A stretch of 64,000 bases of DNA from Mixophyes australis (GCA_036250195.1 JAVHZZ010000003.1:53187521-53251520); one strand, 5' to 3'; shown: positions 46,419 to 58,394, numbered from the stretch's first letter. Notes: a model not told the origin generated them from the letters alone. Translations and numbers: made by a program.

Positions 46419-46749
46419 GGGCCTGATTCATTAAGGAACTTAGGAAAGAAATTTCTTACTTAAGTCTCATGGACAAAACCATGTTACAATGCAAGGGGTG
46501 CAAATTAGTTTTCTATTTTGCACATAAGTTAAAGACTGACTGTTTTTTCATGTAGCACACAAATATCAACGTTAAATTTCAGTGTACAAATAAGCTGTCA
46601 AATATTTGTGTGCTACATGAAAAAACAAAAATGATTTAACTTATGTGCAAAATAGAAAACTAATTTGCACCCCTTGCATTTTAACATGGTTTTGTCCAAG
46701 AGATTTAAGTAAGAAATTTCTTGCCTCAGTTCCCTCATGAATCAGGCCC
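46419..46749. mobile_element. 331-bp palindromic MITE, AAC target duplication
   Basis: GGGCCTGATTCATTAAGG...TGAATCAGGCCC, with long inverted arms (for example GCAAAATAGAAAACTAATTT and its complement). Flanked by AAC (46416-46418, 46750-46752). Confidence 0.88.
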
Positions 46750-48228
46750 AACGTCTCCACCCAGGGCTAAGGATAAGCCCAGGTCACTCCCTACAAGGTT
46801 GTCCTCCCAACTTTTGAATTTGGTGAATCGGGACAATGTGCACTCTGCGCCACGCAGGAAAACGGGGCATGACCACATTACGTTAAGCGAATGCCACTTC
46901 TAGCACTACGAAGCACTGGGTCTCACCAAACTGCCTTCAAAACACTCCTTCAATGGCGCTAACTCTAGTGGCAGAAGCACGCTGTATCCGTTCACTTCTA
47001 CATTGTTGACAACGCTGTCCAAGAGTGAGATGGTGGAGCAGAGCCCTTCAATCAGGACTGTCCTGCCTACATCGGTACAGAGGGCTTATCACTCTGGCTC
47101 CCCAGGCACAAGTAAGCCTGTATATTGACGTTAGTCTGCGGTAACACTTTTGTCCCCATCACCATCATCATCAGATATTTATATAGCGCCATTAATTCCG
47201 CAGCGCTATACAGAGAACTCACTCACATCAGTCCCTGACTATCTAAACGCCTATGTGAAAGTCTTGCAAAGCTTATGTAGGAAATAAAGCAAGTACGACT
47301 TATCAATGTGTCTCCGTCCTGTTGTTTCTGGATTCTGAAGTGTACATAATTATACATTAGAATCTCGCTGTCCATGCAGAGCTCACACACATCTATGTAC
47401 TATTAGTACACTCTTCAGATGCTGACTAACACCTATAAAGTGCATTAAAATGAGGAGGGAGTTTCTAATAGGCTGATCCGACAGGACATACTTCTCATGC
47501 AGTAACGTGCGCTAACAATACAATGAAGCGTCCTGGTAAAAGTGAAATACATGAAAAGAGCACGAGTAATGCATCACTGAAATGAGTCTAAAGCACTCAT
47601 TAGTTTTAATGCTTCTAAACCATTTTCTAATGCATATGTGTGAGCTGAGCCCTCACTGTATAGCTCTATATGAGGATTAGAAAATAGTCATTTCAGGAAA
47701 ACAGAATGGAGTGTGCATTACAAACTAGGACACAAGACTGGACGCAGACATTTAATCTAGGCATCTCTAGTGCAGGTACAATTAAATTGATTAGAAAACT
47801 ACAATACTAATATTATTCTAATTTTGCTGCGGAAACTGTTGTGTTAAAAAAAAAAAGGACATGTAAAATGGAGAAACTAATTAAAATGAACATTAAGTTA
47901 CAAGCACAGAGAAGATTTGCTAGTAACACCCAACAGCACAGTGTTTGTGTCATTAATACACATGTCCCAGAAGCCATTTTGTCTGCTGGTCTGTGAAAAC
48001 CCCGGCCATCACCTAATACAACTGCGTGTAGGATGAGTCAGTATTCACTGATATTTCAGAACTTTTTATGTCGAAATGGAATGTGTTCTTAGTTTATAGT
48101 GTTTGCAGTTGTGAAACTTCAGTTGTAGATGGTAGATTGTGGTATGTAGACAAAAAATGCCAGTAATCTGCCAGACTCCTTGTTTGTCACTCAAGGGTTA
48201 ACGGATATATCCCACAAGATCAAATCTT
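46750..48228. other. Intergenic stretch with a SINE tail
   Basis: A minus-strand 3' end of the 38038-type SINE lies at about 47157-47260 (ATCATCATC, TATATAGCGCC, CCGCAGCGCTATACAGAGAA). Nothing else is recognisable. Confidence 0.6.
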
Positions 48229-48876
48229 AAAGTGCCCCTGTTGTCTGCACACAGTTAAGGTGGCCATTTTGTTGACTGAACCAATGCAGCTCACTAGGAA
48301 TCGGTGCATTTACTGAGGCGCATTGATAGACTACATTAAAATACCTCAGGGATGGCACTGGTTCCTAAATTAACAGGCTGCAGTTACTTGACCACTGATT
48401 GAGCTCACAAAATGGCTGCCACCACTGTGACAACAGGTGTAATTTGAAAACTTACTAGTGTTAGGTGTTGTTTACTATGTAAAGTTAAAATCTGTTTTTC
48501 ACTTACCTGTGAGGTACCATTTATCTCATCCATCGTGTCTCCAAAGCCTCCAATGGTTAGCAGGCTGCCTTGCTATATACGGACTACGGTCGCCTGATCT
48601 AAACAGGTGAAGTGTTGTTGTTGCAGCACCGCTATTTACTTCACTATGCACGTGAATGGCGCTTACACTAAGAGAGGGGTATTGAGAACAGCTCTGTCTG
48701 TTTAAATCAGGACCATATTGGAAGTATACTGCAGAGCATCATGGGAAGAGTGAAGGCGTTGTGGGGACTGGCAGCACAGTGAATGGCACATCACAGGTAA
48801 GTAAGACATCAGATTGCTTTTATTATCGTAAACTCCACCTTATACTATATTTTAAGTTTTGGGTGTAGTTCTTTAA
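48229..48876. mobile_element. Probable composite inverted repeat element
   Basis: Contains facing segments ATCTGTTTTTCACTTACCTGTG (near 48490-48512) and CACAGGTAAGTAAGACATCAGAT (near 48792-48815). Outer ends TTAAAG/CTTTAA are tentative. Confidence 0.45.
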
Positions 48877-48915
48877 TGATTAGACAAAATGTCATTCCTG
48901 CTAAACAGAGTAGAT

Positions 48916-49063
48916 CAGGCCTGGTCAACCTGTGGCTCTCCAGGTGTTGTGAAACTACAATTCCCAGCATGCTTTGCAAGCTATCGGCTGGCTATCTACT
49001 AGCAAAGCATGCTGGGAATTGTAGTTTCACAACACCTTTAGAACCACAGGCTGGCCAGGCCTG
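48916..49063. mobile_element. hAT-type MITE, second copy
   Basis: CAGGCCTGGTCAACC...GGCCAGGCCTG, 148 bp, same family as 39654-39801. Flanks GAGTAGAT and CAGTAGAT agree at 7 of 8 bases. Confidence 0.87.
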
Positions 49064-49071
49064 CAGTAGAT

Positions 49072-51009
49072 GACCAGGTGTTGCTATCACCTTCACATTA
49101 TGTTCTGGAGACTTTTAAGTATAAAAACGTAAAGGTTGCAAGGCATCAATATATTGAACGGAGAATAGTGGTACCAAAATTGAAGCTCTTGAAAAAGTAT
49201 GTTTGTGATAATCTAGATAATGTTAGATAATCCCATTTATTCTCCTTTCTGTTCTTGACAGGTGAACAGATGAGATGGAAGCTCACCTAGAGATCATTCA
49301 AAAACCTCTAAAACCATGTTCCACTTCCCCCCTGTCCCTGTTCAGTCATTCGCATCTCTCCATACAGATCACCAATCTATAATGTCAGCCTCTCAAAGCC
49401 CTAATAAAGTTAAACTACTTGTGTTTTTCACCTATAGCCGCCTGTTGTCCCCAGAACTAGATATGCTCACGTTATTCTATTCCTGCCAGAACTTCTGCTA
49501 CTCAGGCTGACTATTGACAGAGGAGGAAGAAGGCAAGGTCAGAGCATCCAGGGTGAGCCAATCACAGTGCACGCATGGGTCATGTTACTCAATATCAATG
49601 TACCTGCCCAGCAAATCGTGTGCGCCCACCCGCATACATGCAACGCACAAAGGTGACGACCAAGCAGGTGCGCTTGTGCCTGATCACTATGCAAATCAAT
49701 CTGCAGCCCGGGTAGTGCTCCTCTGTGCTACCAGTAGTGTGAGTTATTGCAGGGCTACCAGATGTGAAAGAAATCTCTGCTGACTTCCTCTCTCCCAACA
49801 CTGACATCACTCCTGATGTATGCCCCTGGATTTAATGTTGGAATAGCCTTTGAATACACCAGGGCTAGGGAACCAGCACTTAGATTTGAAGACATCATTA
49901 GAGCGAGTGCAGAGCTTTTTTTACATGCCAAATTTAGCCAGAAAGCCCTGCAGACAGCAGCAATTTCCACACATAACAAGAAGAAGGGAATCCTTGCTGC
50001 AGATCCATTTGGATACTTCCTTAACTTCATTGGGGCATTTGTTTGTTGTTTTACCTGAATCTGGACCACTAATTCCTGCTTGGCATCTTTGAGCATGCTA
50101 TGATCTACAGAGGTTAGTTGTTACATTTTACCAGAATCATTATACTACTGCAGACATGAGCTGTGGAAAGACAAGTGTTCATACATTCCAACGACTTTAA
50201 AAATAAAATAAAAAAATATTCAAGCATGAAAACCTTACCAGCCTCTGTGCCTAACGTCCGCACGCATTCCAACCACAGCATCGCAATAACAACAAAATGC
50301 GTCAGCGTACGCAGGCATTTAAATGAGTAGGGACCTGCAAACTTGCTATTCTAGAATTTCATGCCAAGACATAAAGAATGTGGTGGCTTGAACATGCTTC
50401 TGCAACCTACCAAAGCTAAACCACATGTTCTATCTCACAGGTCATCTGACTACACGGACCTGGCATGGCTCGGACTACAAGACAACATGACTCACTAGTG
50501 ATTTCAGTTCAGAATTGCGCTATACCAATGATTTAGAATTATTTTATTTAGAATACTGCGTCCTCAGTGGCATTACTACCCTCCTTGGCAGCACCATTAA
50601 TAGAATGATTACTCGTACCCACACCTCCACCACGTCAGTAATTTCATTCAGTACAGAAAGGGATTAAGGCAAAGGGTTAAGTAATAATTTCGGGATCTCT
50701 ACTTTTTCTTGTGCCCAGATTGTGTAACCTCTGCAATGCCTGGAGACATCATACGTTTGTTAAAGGACCACACATATAATATGGTCCTAAGATCGTATGT
50801 TACAAGTCCTGAGTGCCCATTATAAAATAATGGTAATATTGTAAGGCTAGGCCCACATGGCATGGCATTGTGGGGTCAACGAGCTTCCCTTGCAGTGCTA
50901 TCCTTACATAGAATGTTTTGTAATACCATCTTGTCCTGTGCACAATTCACAAACCGATTGGAGGTTCTAAAAATGGAATTTTAAAAACATAGAAAATGTC
51001 ACATCTCAG
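49072..51009. other. mboat2-like 3' UTR and downstream region
   Basis: The part next to 51010 should be the 3' UTR of the minus-strand gene. Farther left I see no exon or known repeat. Short ORFs at 49514-50096 lack any supporting feature. Confidence 0.5.
50543..50548 (-). promoter_or_regulatory. Candidate polyadenylation signal of mboat2-like gene
   Basis: AATAAA on minus (plus-strand TTTATT), about 460 bp after the stop codon and the first such hexamer downstream. Actual use is unknown. Confidence 0.35.
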
Positions 51010-51232
51010 TCATTGCGCCGCGCTGAGGCGCCTCCAGGCTGTCTCTTCTCGCTGGCGGCTGTTGTTGTTTGTGGCGGCATGGCTGTTGTTTTCACAATGG
51101 GTCTCTTCGCGGTTCATTTTCTCCAGCGGAGGATCGATGGATTCCTTTTCAGTCCTTCCCTTTTTCCTCGCCCGGGCTGGCATGGTTAACAGCACCAATA
51201 TGCAGGTAATGTGGAGGCAATAATACCAGGCG
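51010..51232 (-). CDS. mboat2: mboat2-like lysophospholipid acyltransferase, last coding exon
   Basis: The final exon completes a Ser codon with its first base and then encodes A-W-Y-Y-C-L-H-I and a hydrophobic segment (I-L-V-L-L), followed by a basic and then polar C-terminal tail, ending in TGA (51010-51012). The acceptor is TTCTTTTAAAG (AG at 51233-51234). The phase (one base left over) fits the preceding exon, which ends with two bases of a codon. The tail should be cytosolic after the last membrane helix and is usually the least conserved part of this family. MBOAT2 transfers acyl chains from acyl-CoA to lysophosphatidyl-ethanolamine and related lysolipids in the endoplasmic reticulum. 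MBOAT1 is the alternative, but W-Y-Y-C-L-H favours MBOAT2 from memory of the family. Confidence 0.85.
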
Positions 51233-52085
51233 CTTTAAAAGAATCATGTATTTATATTTAGAATACAACAAAAAGAAACAAATGAAAACGTTCATGTTGT
51301 ATATTCCCTGACAGTCCTAATTTTACGTCAGATAAATAGGTCGTGGCCTACAAACCAGAGGCGTAGCCACAGTGGTTCGGGGATGGTGCTAGGAGGATTT
51401 GGGAAGGTGTTTGAACATATCACCGCATGTCCTGATTAATTAACTGGTAATATGCACAGGTATAAATGTACAGAATAGACTATTGGTATGTCTGGAAAAC
51501 ATCACTATACAGAATTAAACATAACACTTAGCAGGGTTTGTTTGTCTAAATATGATCAATAATACTAGGAAGCCTGGGGCCTTCACTTCAAGTACTTTTT
51601 TCCACCTTGTTCACCCATCAAAATATTCAGTTTACTAATTAATATGCACTTTGGACAACTTTAGTTTAAATTTACATTGGAACATTCAACATACCCCTGA
51701 ACCCAACAATATTTATATACCTAATAAAACTCCTACTAAAAGTATTTTACAATAAACTAGAACCTCTCCCTAGAATCCTGAGAATATACAGCATACTGCT
51801 GCACTCCCAAATAATCGGCTCATGTGCGGCTCCACCAAGCTCACTAATCCGCCCACATGTGTAGTAATTATCAGACTTCACCAATCAGCCCCAGCGTAAG
51901 CAGGAAGGGAGCCCATGTTGGACAGTGATTCCGTCACTCTAGAGAGGATGCATCTGAAACAATCACTAAGTATACACAAAATGATACGATGTTTAGAAAT
52001 TGTATTTTTAGGAAACTTTCCCTGTCTATCTAGTATACTGAAGAGCTTGTATTAAGTTTTATAAACCTCAGTTATTTGAACTTAC
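51233..52085 (-). other. Intron between last two mboat2-like exons
   Basis: 853 bp with donor GTAAG (52085-52081) and acceptor TTTAAAG. I see no recognisable repeat inside. Confidence 0.75.
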
Positions 52086-52237
52086 CTGAAAAACTGTAGC
52101 GATGGTTTCACCGATAAGAGCACGAACGGTGCCACGGTGTAGCTGATCGCCACTTGTGTTGCAATCCACGTCATCACATCATATATTAGTTTAAGTTCCG
52201 GAGACTTTAGGAAGTGGTGTCGAACATTGTTTCTTAT
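52086..52237 (-). CDS. mboat2: mboat2-like acyltransferase, penultimate exon
   Basis: 152 bp giving 50 codons plus two bases. It starts in phase 0 with I-R-N-N-V-R-H-H-F-L and contains L-K-L-I-Y-D-V-M-T-W-I-A-T-Q and then A-I-S-Y-T-V-A-P-F-V-L-L-S, a membrane-spanning stretch. Boundaries: acceptor CCAG (AG at 52238-52239) and donor CAG|GTAAG (ends at 52086). The motif Y-D..T-W..T-Q..I-S-Y-T-V-x-P-F is characteristic of MBOAT1/2. The exon was missed by ORF scanning because of its length and is recognised from the translated minus strand. It is free of stops in the expected frame, consistent with an active gene. Confidence 0.88.
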
Positions 52238-54455
52238 CTGGAAAAAAATATGATTATTTTTTTTTTTTATCTTTTATTGATATAGTCCCAGAGGAGTACA
52301 ATCGAGGAGACAAACTGAACATAGTAATAAACATAAAATACAAATGAAAGAACAATCTAAAGCAGTTTCAGGGATTGTAATAATACTTCAGTTGTACAAT
52401 GTATAAAAGTGTAGGTAGTTTAGATAAGGATGAAAGCTGAACTTGAGGGCAGGGTCTGATTTCCCAATAGGCTGAATAGCCTGCAGCCTAGGGCGCAAGC
52501 TTTTTGGGGCAGTAACATTTATGGGAGTGCAAAATGTGACAAAGAAAGGCATAAAATTAAATTAATTTTAAAATATAAGAAAATATTTGTGAAGGAAGGA
52601 GAATAGGGGGTGAAGGAATTCGGATTTTAAAATAAAGACAAGTTCGTTTTTACCTACCAGATATTAGCATGGTGTGGAAGATGAGGGGGTGCTATGAGCG
52701 TATTAGCCTAAGGCGACCTGAACCCTTAATCAGGCCCTGCTTGAGGGTCGGTGATAGACAGGTGGTAATAAACCAATGTGTCTCATTATTCAAAAAACTA
52801 AAGCAGTTATTCACATATAAAGCTGGTGAATGTGTCATAGCTTCTTCCCACACAGTAATATTCACAGCTTGTATCTGAAACTATGTGACATTTTAAGAAA
52901 AATAAACTATAAAAAAATAAACTTTATGTACTAATGTTTTTTTAAAGCAGCACTCCCAGATAGGGCGAAAAAATTCACCCAACCAAAGCCGCCATTCCCT
53001 GAAGCCTGTTTGCTGCAGGCTTATTTTACCAATGGCTCTATGGTTCGACTCACAGGCCAAGCCAAAAACTGGCGCTCTGTGATGCTGTGGGGGCGTGTGA
53101 GTGGGTAGACCAATCAGAAGGTTCTACGGCTGAGGAGAAGAGGCGTGTTACAGCGGAGGGGCATGGTACAAATCCTATGTGCCACGCCAGTGCACACACT
53201 TATATCCCTGTGGGGAATTTAGCAATGTTGAGTGATATGACAGAACAGTAAATTTTACATATTTTAAATTTTTAACCAATTAACATTTTATCGTGGCCCC
53301 ATGAAATTAATGTAATCTCACGAAGAGCACAATTTCTTTACCTCCTCCAACATATACATCCCCTTCAGGTTTAAGCTTTACTAATTATCTCTTTTTTTTT
53401 TCCTTTCACTAATGTATCTAAAGAATTGGTTGTCACCCTTATTTACTGATTGTGCAACCTTTTCTTCTTTTGCTCTTAAGTGTGTTTTACTGTGTGTTTA
53501 GCATCTTCTGTCTATATGTCTTACATTCTGCTTTCTTAGCACTTATAGAAAATGCCCCTTCCTTGGAGTTTCTATTCCTTTTAATAACATATCTTCTGTA
53601 GCATTTAGTAATGTATTTTTAGTTTATTCCACTGTTCCTATGAGATAGTTAATGGGAAATACCGACGTTACGTAATTACTAGGTGAGAAAGCAGAGAGAC
53701 GTTCGCAATACACTACACAAGAGATCTTTAAATATTGTGAGGAAACTGTCAGCGAGAGCAGGGGTGGAACAGTTTATCGGGAAGGGGGGGGGGGGAAGTC
53801 ATCTTGCCTCTCGGACCCCCCGCTCTGCTCCCAATAGAGCAGAATTGGGGGGCCCACTTCTGTGCATGCTCCCGGTACACATGCCCCGGGCAGGGACTTT
53901 AGAGGTAGGATCCACACAGTGTTGCTGGGCCGCTCGGTCAGACCGCTATTAGACCCGGGGGTAGGCCGGCCGGCCGCCCGCCCCGGGGTGCAATATAGCA
54001 CATTTTCACCGGCGGCCGTTTCATGCGATGCGGACGCCTGTGTGCCCCCCGGGCTTCCCTCTCCCAGCCCGCGCCTGTTGCTGGGCCCCCCTCTCCTCCG
54101 TCCCCTGTACACACCCCCTGTACTCAGTATAGTTCCCCCCCTGAGGGAGAGATCCAAAAATGAAACAAAAGAATAGAATGAACTGAAAGCTTACTGGACA
54201 GCTGAGTTTTCAGCTAATGGAGATTGTATAGGTAATTGCTGGCAGCTCCATTCTCCGTAATGTCTGTACTTAGCAGTAGGTTACAGCTGTGAGCAATGGT
54301 GGTGATTTAGAGGTGGCGGTATGTAAAATGTGAGTGAATAGAATTTACAATGAAGGCAGTAAGAGAAATGGCGCCATGGCATACCTCCGTATATACACCC
54401 CCACTTCCACCACTGGCTGCAAAACGTGAGATCATGTCCTATTGTAAGTACTCAC
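52238..54455 (-). other. Intron of mboat2-like gene
   Basis: 2218 bp; donor GTGAGT, acceptor TTTTTCCAG. It contains a hAT-type element (53759-54143). A TTAAAGCAGCACTCCCAG stretch near 52945 looks like the end of an unclassified repeat. Confidence 0.75.
53759..54143. mobile_element. GC-rich hAT-type element in mboat2-like intron
   Basis: 385 bp; ends CAGGGGTGGAAC and AGTTCCCCCCTG are inverted with a one-base indel. Flanks AGCGAGAG (53751-53758) and AGGGAGAG (54144-54151) match at 7 of 8. The inside is far more GC-rich than its surroundings (CCGGCCGGCCGCCCGCCCCG near 53970) and includes a G-run. ORFs on both strands here are by-products of composition. Confidence 0.7.
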
Positions 54456-54588
54456 ATTTCGTGCCGCTAGTGTCATTAAACTGCCAGTAAAGAAGGTCAG
54501 ATAATACCCTGGATATACTCCGTGCCAGATAGCGGAGAGGAGGAAGGTTTGAGCTGTAGGGCTGTTAGTGGCGCGCTCATAACATACT
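54456..54588 (-). CDS. mboat2: mboat2-like acyltransferase, exon with active-site His
   Basis: 133 bp: one base finishing an Arg codon, then 44 codons from V-C-Y-E-R-A to L-A-A-R-N. It includes L-S-A-I-W-H-G-V-Y-P-G-Y-Y, the MBOAT signature whose His is the catalytic residue. The acceptor is CCCTCAG (AG at 54589-54590) and the donor GTGAGT (54455-54450). The leftover base (A) joins AG from the upstream exon as AGA (Arg), a strong check on both boundaries. It ends in phase 0, as the next exon requires. The protein is a polytopic endoplasmic-reticulum membrane enzyme of phospholipid remodelling. Confidence 0.9.
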
Positions 54589-54728
54589 CTGAGGGACACA
54601 GAAAGCGACAGTTATTCACAAAACAGTCATAAATATATACAGTTATCAGTGTCACATAAATGAACAGGCATCATGTTTCCATATTTTCATTTATTTAAAG
54701 AACTAGAGCCAAATAGTTCACAGAGGGG

Positions 54729-54865
54729 GAGATGTTGCCTATAGCAACCAATCAGATTCTAGCTGTCATTTTGTAGAATGTACTAAAAAAATGACAACTA
54801 GAATCTGATTGGTTGCTATAGGCAACATCTCCACTTTTTCAAACCCGCAGTTTAGTAAATATACC
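54729..54865. mobile_element. CCAAT-arm MITE, left arm truncated
   Basis: Begins inside the left arm (GAGATGTTGCCTATAGCAAC) and ends GTAAATATACC. The inverted arms are otherwise well kept. Confidence 0.8.
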
Positions 54866-55107
54866 ACCAAGCCTCCCTCAAAACAGGGCGCTTTCCTGGG
54901 GTAAGTACTATTTACAGCCATTCTATATGATGAAATCAAGTATCCTGTTATAAAGGAAACAGCTTGTCTCTCACTTTTTAGATGGTATTGCTCTAAAGAG
55001 ACAGGACAGCCAGCACTTACATGTATGTTTTTATGACAGCACTGTCATGTTCCACAAGTCTGTGTATCAATGAATATGTACACATTTAATCCCTTAAGTC
55101 ATGACTA

Positions 55108-55306
55108 GGGGATAAATGTATCAAGCTGCGATTTTCTGGCGGGTTTGAAAAGTGGAGATGTTGTCTATACCAACCAATCAGATTCTAGCTATCATTTATT
55201 TACTACATTCTACAAAATTATAGCTAGAAGCTGATTGGTTGCTATAGGTAACATCTCCACTTTTCAAACCCACCAGAAACTCACAGCTTGATTGATACAT
55301 TTACCC
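55108..55306. mobile_element. Palindromic MITE, CCAAT-arm family
   Basis: GGGGATAAATGTATCAAGCT...TTGATACATTTACCC with CTA on both sides (55105-55107, 55307-55309). 199 bp, the same subfamily as 14467-14642. Confidence 0.83.
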
Positions 55307-56140
55307 CTAAGTCTCTTTCATTACCTTGTACTATACACACACATGTATATGTAGATTTACTAAAACTCTTCAAAATGTGGGGGTGCTGTCCATAGCAGCC
55401 AATCAGAAGTGCCGGCAGTCCTGTGGTCTGTTTAGAGCAATAACAGAAGTTTTAGAAAATCCACTCCTTAGTTTTTAATGGTAATTTCCATGTAATACTT
55501 TTTCAAACAAAAATGTATATAGTTCATAAAATAATATTCAACATGTTATCCGTGTTTGACAAGTTATTTTTAATCCGCTTCTCCCTCTACTTTGCTGAAC
55601 ACGGCTCCTGAATGTCAGTGCCAAGTAGTGTAAATATACTTGGCCTATTCAGCAGGGATTCTAGACAGAGACATCCAGTGTCAGCTTAATGGAAGTAAAA
55701 CAATGCCATCTAGATAAATCAATGCTTAAAACAAAATATCAAGTTGGATAAAAGTTCCTTAAAACCGGCTATAAAATTATAAAATTAATATATTATATAA
55801 TCAAACAACAATTCTTTTTTGTATTACTTGATTAGCTCTTAAACCAGTGATGGGCAACCCGATACACTACACAGGGCGTTACCTTTAATCTCACTAATAA
55901 GTTCATACGATATATTTAATCAAATTAATGGACATCTGTAATAACATATCAGCAGGTATTTTACACAAGCGGTACAAGCTATAATAAACAATAAAACAGG
56001 AAGGAGCTGGGGCCACAGGTGACGGCTCGGAGGGCCGCCTCCTGCCCATCACGGTCTTAGACCATGCCAGTATGCTCCAACCTCATAAGTACCAGGCAGA
56101 TATGGAAAAACAATATGACGCAGATGGGAAATGTTCCTAC

Positions 56141-56205
56141 CTCTTCAGCCACAGTGCAGTCTGTATATTCCAGTTATCAATAAACATCTTAAAGCTTGTT
56201 GAAAA
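56141..56205 (-). CDS. mboat2: mboat2-like acyltransferase, upstream exon
   Basis: 65 bp: 21 codons plus two bases, encoding S-F-K-M-F-I-D-N-W-N-I-Q-T-A-L-W-L-K. The W-N-I-Q-T..W-L motif is a conserved MBOAT1/2 signature and holds the Asn thought to work with the active-site His, 31 residues further on in the next exon. Acceptor TTGCAG (AG at 56206-56207), donor GTAGGA. Earlier exons, which should encode most of the membrane helices, were not found to the right of 56205 and probably lie beyond 64000. Confidence 0.88.
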
Positions 56206-56610
56206 CTGCAATGTAAAAAAAAAAATATATATATATATAACCGGTATATATTGGATCTGAAACTGCGTTCCTCCGCTATATTTATTATAGCATACCTTAG
56301 AGATTAGTATTTATATTCTTAATGAACAAAATTAACATTGAAAAATATTAAGTCACAATGTATTTTATTGCTAGTAAAACATTCCCAGATTAATAAATAT
56401 TATTGAGATTACTAATAAATTATTTGAGGTTAGGTATTAGGTATTTAAGCACATTAATAATTCAATAAACATTGTTGCCAGAGAAAGGACTATTTTTTTT
56501 CTTTTACCCCTTTAATCATGTACATGTTTACCAACTAAACTACATTTCATAGTGGTAATGAGGGTGGTTTAATTGGCTTGGAGGCATGGCTTATAGAGAA
56601 GAGGTGTGAC

Positions 56611-57912
56611 CAGTGTACAATATAGAGCACAGTCCCTAGTGGCCCAGTGTACAATATAGAGCACAGTCCCTGGTGGCCCAGTGTACAATATAGAGCACAG
56701 TCCCTGGTGGCCCAGTGTACAATATAGAGCACAGTCCCTGGTGGCCCAGTGTACAATACAGAGCACAGTCCCTGGTGGCCCAGTGTACAATACAGAGCAC
56801 AGTCCCTGGTGGCCCAGTGTACAATACAGAGCACAGTCCCTGGTGGCCCAGTGTACAATACAGAGCACAGTCCCTGGTGGCCCAGTGTACAATATACAGC
56901 CCAGTCCCTGGTGGCCCAGTGTACAATACAGAGCACAGTCCCTGGTGGCCCAGTGTACAATACAGAGCACAGTCCCTGGTGGCCCAGTGTACAATACAGA
57001 GCACAGTCCCTGGTGGCCCAGTGTACAATATACAGCCCAGTCCCTGGTGGCCCAGTGTACAATACAGAGCACAGTCCCTGGTGGCCCAGTGTACAATACA
57101 GAGCACAGTCCCTGGTGGCCCAGTGTACAATACAGAGCGCAATCCCTGGTGGCCCAGTGTACAATATAAAGCACAGTCCCTGGTGGCCCACTGTACAATA
57201 TACAGCCCAGTCCCTGGTGGCCCAGTGTACAATACAGAGCACAGTCCCTGGTGGCCCAGTGTACAATACAGAGCGCAGTCCCTGGTGGCCCAGTGTACAA
57301 TACAGAGCACAGTCCCTGGTGGCCCAGTGTACAATATAGAGCACAGTCCCTGGTGGCCCAGTGTACAATACAGAGCACAGTCCCCGGTGGCCCAGTGTAC
57401 AATACAGAGCGCAGCCCCTGGTGGTCCAGTGTACAATACAGAGCGCAGTCCCTGGTGGCCCAGTGTACAATATAGAGCACAGTCCCTGGTGTACATATAA
57501 AGCGCAGTCCTTGGTGGCCCAGTGTACAATACAGAGCACAGTCCCTGGTGGCCCAGTGTACAATACAGAGCACAGTCCCTGGTGGCCCAGTGTACAATAC
57601 AGAGCGCAGTCCCTGGTGGCCCAGTGTACAATATACAGCCCAGTCCCTGGTGGCCCAGTGTACAATACAGAGCACAGTCCCTGGTGGCCCAGTGTACAAT
57701 ACAGAGCACAGTCCCTGGTGGCCCAGTGTACAATACAGAGCGCAGTCCCTGGTGGCCCAGTGTACAATACAGAGCACAGTCCCTGGTGGCCCAGTGTACA
57801 ATATACAGCCCAGTCCCTGGTGGCCCTGTGTAAAATACAGAGGACAGTCCCTGGTGGCCCAGTGTACAATATAGAGCACAGTCCCTGGTGGTCCAGTGTA
57901 CAATATAAAGCA
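56611..57912. repeat. 34-bp minisatellite, about 38 copies
   Basis: The unit CAGTGTACAATAYAGAGCAC plus AGTCCCTGGTGGCC repeats head to tail. Most units differ by single changes (ATA/ACA, GCAC/GCGC). A TACAGCCCAG variant recurs at 56895, 57031, 57201, 57634 and 57804, spaced by 4 or 5 units where the array is regular. One shortened unit lies near 57490. It sits about 400 bp upstream of an mboat2-like exon, inside the intron. Confidence 0.97.
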
Positions 57913-58394
57913 CTATTCAAACAAGATAGCTGTGAACTTTATGTTTCTAAAGATTATTTTTAAACCTACATTTAACTTACAGACAATTTTGACAATAGTA
58001 TCAATTTACTGTGACCAGTTCTGCCAGAGGCAGAGTAGTTCAGATGTGAATAATAATCACTGATATTTGTAAGGCCATAACCCTCCCGCAGTGCACATTC
58101 ACATGTATGTGAGAACAATCACAGCACAGATACAGTACACCAGCTCTGCAGTGATGCTGATGTGTCTTGGATACGCTAGAAGTGTTTCCTTTATTACAGA
58201 GTACACAGAAATATAGACAATTCGTTGAATCATTAAATGTTAAATTAATTTTCAGCAAAATAAAGTATGTTAAAATATACCTGTGTTCTATACACACTGG
58301 AGATAAACATTTTGTAAGTTTAACCAATACTCAGCATATCAATATGAACTATTTACAAGCACCCCAGTCATGTCAAATGTTATGCAAATTGTTG
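57913..58394. other. Intronic sequence, no feature seen
   Basis: AT-rich, presumably part of the long upstream intron of the mboat2-like gene. No exon of that family was recognised. Confidence 0.5.

Larger units (their letters stand above)
54589..56140 (-). other. Intron of mboat2-like gene
   Basis: 1552 bp; donor GTAGGA, acceptor CTCAG. It carries two CCAAT-arm MITEs (54729-54865 and 55108-55306) and a weaker relative near 55345-55480. Confidence 0.75.

Noticed and set aside
48517..48580. Possible minus-strand exon with a good GTAAGTG donor and an open peptide
   Set aside because: The donor lies in an inverted repeat whose other arm (near 48792) has the same CACAGGTAAGT sequence, so it belongs to a repeat. 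The acceptor is weak.
50996..51223. Plus-strand ORF of 75 codons
   Set aside because: It lies antisense to the last mboat2-like exon, which has splice and domain support.
56547..57963. Long ORFs (up to 457 codons) on both strands
   Set aside because: They are by-products of the 34-bp minisatellite, which is nearly stop-free in several frames. No start context or domain supports a protein.
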